Source: Methanobacteriota archaeon (lineage in GTDB: Archaea; Thermoplasmatota; Poseidoniia; Poseidoniales; Poseidoniaceae). Taken from it: a stretch of 10,391 bases of DNA. Positions 6,300-10,391 of this stretch are shown piece after piece. How positions within the stretch are numbered: position 1 is the stretch's first letter; each line of letters begins with the position of its first letter. The DNA lies in assembly GCA_002726845.1 (NCBI GenBank), contig PBSP01000067.1, forward strand, positions 1-10,391, given 5' to 3'. The position numbers and the translations under genes were made by a program. Below the pieces are notes generated by a model. It saw only the letters and a list, made by a program, of their open reading frames with translations. It was not told the origin of the DNA and made no database searches.

Positions 6300-6997
6300 G
6301 CCTTCACCTCCATGATTGGAACGCTTGCATCACCGACAACGAAAACGTTGACTTCGGTTGTACCAAAGTCATCGAACGCTACCTCGTTTGGCATGCTTGA
6401 TTGCTTTACGATACGTTCCTTCATCGCAGCCATCTCACCAACGTGAGTCCCGCCAATAAGGTAACATCGGACACCTTCGACAAATGCGATGTGTTCGATG
6501 ATTTTTTGATCGGGAAGAGCGATTTTCAACGAGTCTCCGGTCTTGTATTGTTCAGCTTCGTCGACGATCATGTTACGACCGTCGTGAAGATTGAGTTGGG
6601 TTTTCCCACCCTTGATGGTCGTTTTTCCTTCGATTCTTACAATTTTCCACGATGCCTCTTCTGAGGATATTTTGACATAACGAAGACGCCCATTGGCATC
6701 GAGCATGCAACGGAAGTTTTCATCCCCAAGCGTAAGAACGTCCATGAGACCAACGCCACGACGGGGGTCTTTGCAGACGCGTCCATCGACCTTTACCAGT
6801 TCATTGTGAACGATAAATCGCACCTCACGTGAGGTCTGAGCACGACCAAGGACATCTCGAACAATAAGGTTGACCGGCATGCAACGTTCAAGGCTGTGCC
6901 CGCCAGGACTTGGCCGAGTAACCCAGATGGTTGTCTTTCGTGGAAGAGGCCAGCTTCGCGGCATGGCCAATCGCTTCAAGTGACTGCTGCTACCCAT
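6296..6997 (-). CDS. rps4e: 30S ribosomal protein eS4
   Basis: eS4 is an archaeal/eukaryal small-subunit protein unrelated in overall fold to bacterial uS4. The product is 233 residues. The N-terminus carries the family motif SSHLKRLAMPRSWPLPRK; then come an S4-type RNA-binding region (about 40-100: VNLIVRDVLGRAQTSREVRF, LVKVDGRVCKDPRRGVGLMD) and a C-terminal KOW-like part (VRCYLIGGTHVGEMAAMKER). Three in-frame starts are possible: TTG 7006, ATG 7003 (overlapping the uL24 stop as TGATG) and ATG 6997. AGGAG is 0, 3 and 9 nt upstream of these. I chose 6997 on spacing; 7003 would add two residues and remains possible. Confidence 0.93.
   Translation of the reverse strand: MGSSSHLKRLAMPRSWPLPRKTTIWVTRPSPGGHSLERCMPVNLIVRDVLGRAQTSREVRFIVHNELVKVDGRVCKDPRRGVGLMDVLTLGDENFRCMLDANGRLRYVKISSEEASWKIVRIEGKTTIKGGKTQLNLHDGRNMIVDEAEQYKTGDSLKIALPDQKIIEHIAFVEGVRCYLIGGTHVGEMAAMKERIVKQSSMPNEVAFDDFGTTEVNVFVVGDASVPIMEVKA
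6304..6311 (-). promoter_or_regulatory. SD GGAGGTGA deciding the TTG start of uL5
   Basis: A full GGAGGTGA lies within the last codons of eS4, 4 nt before the TTG at 6299 and 25 nt before the ATG at 6278. This supports the non-ATG start. Confidence 0.75.
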
Positions 6998-7002
6998 ATT
7001 CA

Positions 7003-7410
7003 TCAACTCCTGTCCTCGGTTAACTTCTGCATTCGTATTCTGTCGGTCTCGTCAAGTTTGACGACCACAACGTTGGAGGCGTGAACCGGAACCGCCTCTT
7101 CTTTGTTATCGGACTTGGATTGTTTTGCCCCTTCGATAAGGATGCGACCATTCTTTGCATCAATACCGATTACAGGACCCGTCAATGGCTCAGCCTTTCG
7201 CTTGCCACCGTGGCGTTTACCTCCATGGGAGAAATCTCCTCGAATGACGCGCACGGTGTCACCAGCACGAACCGTGACGGATCGGACGCCTGCAAATCGT
7301 TCATCAGGCTTGTCGAGTTGCAATCGTGCCGATACTCGCTTGCGCTTGGTGTGCATGGAAGCATTGTACTGCTCCTTTCGTTGCTTTCCTGGTTTTCTTG
7401 ACTTGACCAT
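7003..7410 (-). CDS. rpl24: 50S ribosomal protein uL24
   Basis: uL24 is an assembly-initiating large-subunit protein near the tunnel exit. The product is 135 residues. The archaeal N-terminal part (KPGKQRKEQYNASMHTKRKR, VSARLQLD) precedes the KOW motif (RSVTVRAGDTVRVIRGDF), and the C-terminal strand region includes GRILIEGAKQSKSDNKEEAV. The KOW loop contains an insertion with two exact copies of HGGKR (residues 62-71), which looks longer than the usual archaeal loop. The ATG has SD GAGGTGA 6 nt upstream, fused to the uL14 stop. Confidence 0.95.
   Translation of the reverse strand: MVKSRKPGKQRKEQYNASMHTKRKRVSARLQLDKPDERFAGVRSVTVRAGDTVRVIRGDFSHGGKRHGGKRKAEPLTGPVIGIDAKNGRILIEGAKQSKSDNKEEAVPVHASNVVVVKLDETDRIRMQKLTEDRS
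7007..7011 (-). promoter_or_regulatory. SD AGGAG deciding the eS4 start
   Basis: AGGAG lies 3 nt before the ATG at 7003 and 9 nt before the in-frame ATG at 6997. The longer spacing is the more usual one, but neither start can be excluded. Confidence 0.6.
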
Positions 7411-7416
7411 TTTTGT

Positions 7417-7424
7417 TCACCTCA
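7417..7424 (-). promoter_or_regulatory. Fused stop/SD TGAGGTGA at uL14-uL24 junction
   Basis: The uL14 stop TGA begins TGAGGTGA, 6 nt before the uL24 ATG. Confidence 0.8.
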
Positions 7425-7820
7425 GACGATTTGTTTCGCTGTTGCAGCGATACGAGGCCAGCGCTCAGCGGCCTCTCGAGAAACAGGTCCTTTGATATCA
7501 GAACCTTGGACTTCACCCTTGAGATTGGTAATAACGCAAGCGTTGTCTTCGAATTGAACCCATGTGCCATCGGCTCGCCTAAATGGACGACGTTGTCGGA
7601 TGATGACAGCATTGAACATCTGACGGCGTGTGTCTGGAGTTCCTTTCTTGACAGAAACCTTGGTCATGTCACCTACGCCTCCGGATGGATATCGACGCAT
7701 GGTACCACCGAGCTTGATGACGTTGACAATTTGCACAATCTTTGCACCGGTGTTGTCGGCAACATGCAATCGAGCCATCGTTGGTAGCCCACGTGTTTGT
7801 TTACCTGCAATACCGCGCAT
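7422..7820 (-). CDS. rpl14: 50S ribosomal protein uL14
   Basis: uL14 lies at the inter-subunit face and takes part in bridges to the small subunit. The 132-residue product has the archaeal N-terminus MRGIAGKQTRGLPTMARLHV followed by the signature ADNTGAKIVQIVNVIKLGGT. It continues with GGVGDMTKVSVKKGTPDTRR, NAVIIRQRRPFRRADGTWVQ, FEDNACVIT and DIKGPVSREAAERWPRIA. The ATG shares one base with the uS17 stop (TGATG), and AGGAGGTGA lies 6 nt upstream inside uS17. Confidence 0.97.
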   Translation of the reverse strand: MRGIAGKQTRGLPTMARLHVADNTGAKIVQIVNVIKLGGTMRRYPSGGVGDMTKVSVKKGTPDTRRQMFNAVIIRQRRPFRRADGTWVQFEDNACVITNLKGEVQGSDIKGPVSREAAERWPRIAATAKQIV

Positions 7821-8155
7821 CAGGCTTCACCTCCTGTTTTTTCAATAACGCAAAATGAGACCGTCTTCGAAAGCGGTCGACATTCCATGACTCGGACGGT
7901 ATCGCCAATTTCGACATCACCTATGCAACTTGGAAGATGTGCGCTGAGCGAACTTGTTCGCTTTTCAAACCGTTCGTACTTCTTCATGTAACGAACGTTG
8001 TTGCGTTCGATTGTGATGGTTTTCTGCATTCCAACGCCTGAAACAACACCTTCGAACATTTGTCCTCGTAGGCGCAGGCTTCCGTAGAATGGACAGTTTT
8101 GATCCCCATCCCATTCGCCTGTTGGTAATTTGACGTCTATTCCGATTTTTCGCAT
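7820..8155 (-). CDS. rps17: 30S ribosomal protein uS17
   Basis: uS17 is a primary 16S rRNA-binding protein of the small-subunit body. The product is 111 residues. It has the archaeal N-terminus MRKIGIDVKLPTGEWDGDQN with CPFYGSLRLRGQMFEGVV, the core GMQKTITIERNNVRYMKKYE and KRTSSLSAHLPSCIGDVEIG, and the closing DTVRVMECRPLSKTVSFCVI. Two in-frame ATGs exist. ATG 8161 overlaps the Rnp1 stop (ATGA) but lies 1 nt from AAGGAGG; ATG 8155 lies 7 nt from it, so I chose 8155. Using 8161 adds Met-Asn. Confidence 0.95.
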   Translation of the reverse strand: MRKIGIDVKLPTGEWDGDQNCPFYGSLRLRGQMFEGVVSGVGMQKTITIERNNVRYMKKYERFEKRTSSLSAHLPSCIGDVEIGDTVRVMECRPLSKTVSFCVIEKTGGEA

Positions 8156-8157
8156 GT

Positions 8158-8415
8158 TCATGCCTCCTTGTATTTGCGGCTCATTCGATCTTCGGGGCGT
8201 TGCCGCAGAAACGACCCAGAAAGGACGGTCTTACCGTCATTGAGTGTGAATTGAATCGCTGCCTTTCCAAGAACACGTTCAAGACCGTTCTCGAGAATCG
8301 TCAGCGTATTTTGAGTCTCATCGATGACGTTGCCTGAGCGCCCGATGAGGGTTGGATCCGTGGAGTTTACAACGGTTAACGTTTGACCAATCCATGTTGT
8401 GTTCCATTCCGTCAT
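8158..8415 (-). CDS. rnp1: Ribonuclease P protein component 1 (Rpp29/Pop4 family)
   Basis: This is a protein subunit of archaeal RNase P, which removes the 5' leader from pre-tRNA; it works with the RNase P RNA and other Rpp proteins. The product is 85 residues, a short form close to the Sm-like core. Visible features are the opening WNTTWIGQTLTVVNS, LIGRSGNVIDETQNTLTI, GKAAIQFTL and the ending SFLRQRPEDRMSRKYKE, in which RPEDR resembles the conserved C-terminal end of archaeal Rpp29. The ATG follows the aIF1 TAA directly with no gap, and GGAGGTGA lies inside the end of aIF1. Its place between aIF1 and uS17 matches other euryarchaea. Confidence 0.93.
   Translation of the reverse strand: MTEWNTTWIGQTLTVVNSTDPTLIGRSGNVIDETQNTLTILENGLERVLGKAAIQFTLNDGKTVLSGSFLRQRPEDRMSRKYKEA
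8163..8169 (-). promoter_or_regulatory. SD AAGGAGG deciding the uS17 start
   Basis: AAGGAGG lies within the last codons of Rnp1, 1 nt before ATG 8161 and 7 nt before the in-frame ATG 8155. The spacing favours the second ATG. Confidence 0.7.
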
Positions 8416-8715
8416 TTATCTCACCTCCACATTGAATCCATTGTTTCGTAATACGTTTGCTGCTTTCTTTTTGTGATCTCCTTGAAGTTCAATGACTCGA
8501 CCTTTTACCGTTCCTCCAGCAGCGCATTTGTTTTTGAGTAGTTTTGCTAATTCGTTGATGTCTATGGCAACGTCGTCAATTCCTTCCACTTTTGTTACGA
8601 TTTTTCCGTATCTCCTTCTATCGGTGGACAAGATTGCTCGTTGTTGTTCTTTTGCAATTTCTTGGCAGATGCATAGTTCGTCAGGTAGACCACATACACC
8701 ACAAATTGCTGCCAT
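8416..8715 (-). CDS. sui1: Translation initiation factor aIF1 (SUI1 family)
   Basis: aIF1 binds the small subunit near the P site and monitors start-codon selection. The 99-residue product has the archaeal N-terminal cysteine cluster (C5, C8, C15, C17: CGVCGLPDELCICQEIAKEQ), then the SUI1 fold with YGKIVTKVEGIDD, INELAKLLKNKCAAGGTVKG, VIELQGDHKKKAANVL and NNGFNVEVR. The conserved C-A-x-G-G-T-V and QGDH motifs make the family clear. It is the only stop in the window that is TAA rather than TGA. A GAGGTGA lies 9 nt upstream of the ATG, in the 25-nt gap after uL29, the largest gap in the window. Confidence 0.96.
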   Translation of the reverse strand: MAAICGVCGLPDELCICQEIAKEQQRAILSTDRRRYGKIVTKVEGIDDVAIDINELAKLLKNKCAAGGTVKGRVIELQGDHKKKAANVLRNNGFNVEVR

Positions 8716-8740
8716 AGTTGTTCATCACCTCGTATTTTTT

Positions 8741-8935
8741 TCAGTTGTTCCCTAGATGGGTTTTGATTCGCGCAATGCTTCTTCGGGTTGCCTTGTAGGC
8801 GCCCATGTTGGAAGGCGTACCACCAAGTGCTTTCTCTGCTTGCAATTGAAGAAGTTCGTCCTGTAATTCCAACAAGCGAGCCTCGAGCGCTTCGCGACTC
8901 ATAGCGAGAATATCACGGTTTCGAACATGGCTCAT
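8741..8935 (-). CDS. rpl29: 50S ribosomal protein uL29
   Basis: uL29 is a small helical protein at the tunnel exit of the large subunit, where it helps form a docking surface for factors such as SRP and the translocon. The 64-residue product shows the two-helix hairpin pattern: ALEARLLELQDELLQLQAEK, then a turn with GGTPSNMGAYKATRRSIARI, then KTHLG. The ATG overlaps the uS3 stop by 4 nt (ATGA). It is followed by a 25-nt gap before aIF1. Confidence 0.95.
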   Translation of the reverse strand: MSHVRNRDILAMSREALEARLLELQDELLQLQAEKALGGTPSNMGAYKATRRSIARIKTHLGNN

Positions 8936-9615
8936 TCTTCCACCTCTTCTGGAACTTCTTCTCCGGCATCTTGATTTTCAGCTTCACGAATCTTCAGTTC
9001 TTCATCCGAGAAGATCGAGATTTCGTGCGGAAGTCGGGTGTTGGCTCGCATAATCTCAACCGTAACGCCGATTGTACCGAGTTTACGGACTGCCACTGCG
9101 TAGCCCTTATCCATGTGCTGCAATGCGGTTTCACCGCAATACTTGACGTGACCCATAATGAACTTCTGGGTTCGGTTTCGAGATCCTGTAAGTTTCCCAG
9201 CAACGGTGACGATTACACCTCGTGCACCAGCCGACATGATGTTCTCTGCAGCGCTGTTTCCTGCACGGCGGTAGTACCAACCTCGCTCAAGAGCAGAAGC
9301 AATTTTTTCCGCCATGACCTGTGCGTTGAGTGTTGATTCTGAAGATTTGATTTCTTCCACCTTGAGTTGGGGTTCGAACAGATCGAATTCACTCTTCAAG
9401 CGACCCTCAAGTTCTTTGATGATCTTTCCTTTTCGTCCAATAACAAGACCTGGGCGCTCAGCGTGTACGGTAACTTCGGTACCGTTCGGTGTTCGCTTGA
9501 TATCCAATCCACCAAAACCAGAGCGTTTTGTGTTCTTCATCAAGAACTCCTTGACGAGATGTCGCTCAACGTTGCGATTGACAATTGCTTTGATTGTACT
9601 CTTTTTACCTGCCAT
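8932..9615 (-). CDS. rps3: 30S ribosomal protein uS3
   Basis: uS3 is a head protein at the mRNA entry channel of the small subunit. The product is 227 residues. The KH domain carries RPGLVIGRKGKIIKELEGRL, with the G-x-x-G loop at G60-G63. The C-terminal S3 domain contains MAEKIASALERGWYYRRAGN, MSAGARGVIVTVAGKLTGSR, QKFIMGHVKYCG and LGTIGVTVEIM. The tail is strongly acidic (AENQDAGEEVPEEVEE). I chose ATG 9615 because GAGGTGA lies 6 nt upstream; a TTG two codons earlier would start against the SD. The 3' end overlaps uL29 by 4 nt. Confidence 0.97.
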   Translation of the reverse strand: MAGKKSTIKAIVNRNVERHLVKEFLMKNTKRSGFGGLDIKRTPNGTEVTVHAERPGLVIGRKGKIIKELEGRLKSEFDLFEPQLKVEEIKSSESTLNAQVMAEKIASALERGWYYRRAGNSAAENIMSAGARGVIVTVAGKLTGSRNRTQKFIMGHVKYCGETALQHMDKGYAVAVRKLGTIGVTVEIMRANTRLPHEISIFSDEELKIREAENQDAGEEVPEEVEE

Positions 9616-9621
9616 GATCAA

Positions 9622-9629
9622 TCACCTCA
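9622..9629 (-). promoter_or_regulatory. Fused stop/SD TGAGGTGA at uL22-uS3 junction
   Basis: The uL22 stop TGA begins TGAGGTGA, 6 nt before the uS3 ATG at 9615. This spacing rejects the in-frame TTG at 9621. Confidence 0.8.
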
Positions 9630-10223
9630 GAAGTCGTCCTCCAACTCGTCATCAGTTGCGCTGAAATCCTCAAGGAACAATTCGAGATTCACTTGGTAAT
9701 GGTTGCTTGGTGTTGCACGACCACGCGCCCTTGGAATCCATCCCCGTCGAATCTGTCCTCGGTGGGCAGCAACGTGGGTAATCTCCATGTCTTCTGGTTC
9801 GACATCATCGTATTGATGGCGTGCGTTTTCCATTGCGCTTTGTATAAGTTTGATGAATGCGCGACTTGCCTTCACTGGGTAACGACCAGGTCCAACCTTT
9901 CCTTTCCTGTGACCCACCATTGAGGGTCCAGAACGCTTTCGACGTTTGTTGCCGCTCCCCAATCGATAAGGTACTGCGGTTGCTTTCCTGCGAATGTCCG
10001 CTCGATCTGAATCGATCAAGAGAACCTCGTTGAGGTAGTTGATTGCTCTGCCAGCCGTCATGCCTTTGATGGCTCGAGCGACTTCAAAACAGTGCTTGAC
10101 GTGCATGTCGACGTTGACAGCACGAGCTGTTGCGAGTCTGCTCCCTTGGAGAAGTTGGGTGTATCCACGCTGTGGAAGTTGTCGACGCTTTGTTCGACGG
10201 TCCATGTTTCGTTTGTTGCTCAT
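9627..10223 (-). CDS. rpl22: 50S ribosomal protein uL22
   Basis: uL22 lines the nascent-peptide exit tunnel with its beta-hairpin and has a globular part on the subunit surface. The product is 198 residues, long for archaeal uL22. The core includes ARAVNVDMHVKHCFEVARAI, GMTAGRAINYL, GPSMVGHRKGKVGPGRYPVK, FIKLIQSAMENARHQYDD, THVAAHRGQIRRGWIPRARG and RATPSNHYQVNLEL. A basic N-terminal segment and an acidic C-terminal tail (EDFSATDDELEDDF) account for part of the excess length. I chose ATG 10223 because GAGGTGA lies 5 nt upstream; a GTG three codons earlier lies inside the SD itself. Confidence 0.96.
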   Translation of the reverse strand: MSNKRNMDRRTKRRQLPQRGYTQLLQGSRLATARAVNVDMHVKHCFEVARAIKGMTAGRAINYLNEVLLIDSDRADIRRKATAVPYRLGSGNKRRKRSGPSMVGHRKGKVGPGRYPVKASRAFIKLIQSAMENARHQYDDVEPEDMEITHVAAHRGQIRRGWIPRARGRATPSNHYQVNLELFLEDFSATDDELEDDF

Positions 10224-10228
10224 TGTCT

Positions 10229-10236
10229 TCACCTCA
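10229..10236 (-). promoter_or_regulatory. Fused stop/SD TGAGGTGA at uS19-uL22 junction
   Basis: The uS19 stop TGA begins TGAGGTGA, 5 nt before the uL22 ATG at 10223. Confidence 0.8.
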
Positions 10237-10391
10237 CTTCAATGGTACGTGCTTTGACGAACGGGTCGCACCAACACCCGGCCCACTGTGAGCTACACCA
10301 CGGCGCGTGATCGCAAACTCACCGAGATAGTGGCCGATCATTTCAGGCTTCACACCAACTTCAACGAAGTTTTGACCGTTGTGAACTGCGA
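10234..10391 (-). CDS. rps19: 30S ribosomal protein uS19, C-terminal part (5' end cut by window edge)
   Basis: uS19 is a small-subunit head protein near the A site and inter-subunit bridge. The last 52 codons are present. They read AVHNGQNFVEVGVKPEMIGH, YLGEFAITRRGVAHSGPGVG and ATRSSKHVPLK, then stop TGA. The pattern HNG...F..V.V...MIGHYLGEFA.TR, followed by a short G-rich, basic tail ending in VPLK, is typical of archaeal uS19. The start and N-terminal half lie beyond the right edge. The stop codon doubles as the first part of the uL22 SD. Confidence 0.95.
   Translation of the reverse strand, partial: AVHNGQNFVEVGVKPEMIGHYLGEFAITRRGVAHSGPGVGATRSSKHVPLK

Noticed and set aside
8716..8740. Possible internal promoter or terminator in the 25-nt gap between uL29 and aIF1 (A/T-rich run)
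   Set aside because: The gap is too short for a BRE/TATA promoter with its own leader, and the bases are accounted for by an SD and spacer. On the sense strand the run is A-rich (AAAAAA), not the T-rich tract of an archaeal terminator.
1..10391. CRISPR array, tRNA, rRNA, insertion sequence, toxin-antitoxin or defence genes
   Set aside because: The window is filled by operon genes with gaps of at most 25 nt, leaving no room for them, and I saw no repeats or matching motifs.

Overview
This window is part of an archaeal S10/spc ribosomal-protein operon. All recognisable genes lie on the minus strand, so transcription runs from the right edge to the left edge. In that order they are uS19 (cut by the right edge), uL22, uS3, uL29, aIF1/SUI1, RNase P component 1, uS17, uL14, uL24, eS4, uL5, uS14, uS8, uL6, eL32, eL19, uL18, uS5, uL30, uL15 and SecY (cut by the left edge). 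The archaeal/eukaryal-type proteins eS4, eL32 and eL19, the RNase P subunit and aIF1 at these positions identify an archaeon, with the gene order of Euryarchaeota in the broad sense. Thermoplasmatota or a marine Poseidoniia-like lineage is a guess; nothing here fixes the genus.

The layout is very compact. No gap between genes exceeds 25 nt, and many genes overlap by 1 or 4 nt (TGATG, ATGA, TTGA, GTGA). I see no internal promoter, terminator, RNA gene, repeat array or mobile element. Every gene whose start lies inside the window has a Shine-Dalgarno (SD) sequence, mostly GAGGTGA or GGAGG. At six junctions the upstream stop codon is itself the first part of the SD (TGAGGTGA). Three genes have a doubled start (ATG-AAN-ATG), with the SD well spaced only for the second ATG. 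Two genes use non-ATG starts (uL5 TTG, uL30 GTG).

The genes work together: most encode subunits of the small or large ribosomal subunit, aIF1 acts in start-codon selection, Rnp1 in tRNA 5' maturation, and SecY is the translocon pore to which the ribosome docks. Three points stand out against this ordinary operon. SecY carries an in-frame N-terminal extension of about 134 residues with about four predicted membrane helices. eL32 carries an N-terminal SAP domain joined by a strongly acidic linker. Several proteins (uL22, uS3, uL15, eL32) have acidic tails or linkers, some containing aromatic residues. I found no sign of a wholly new multi-gene system.
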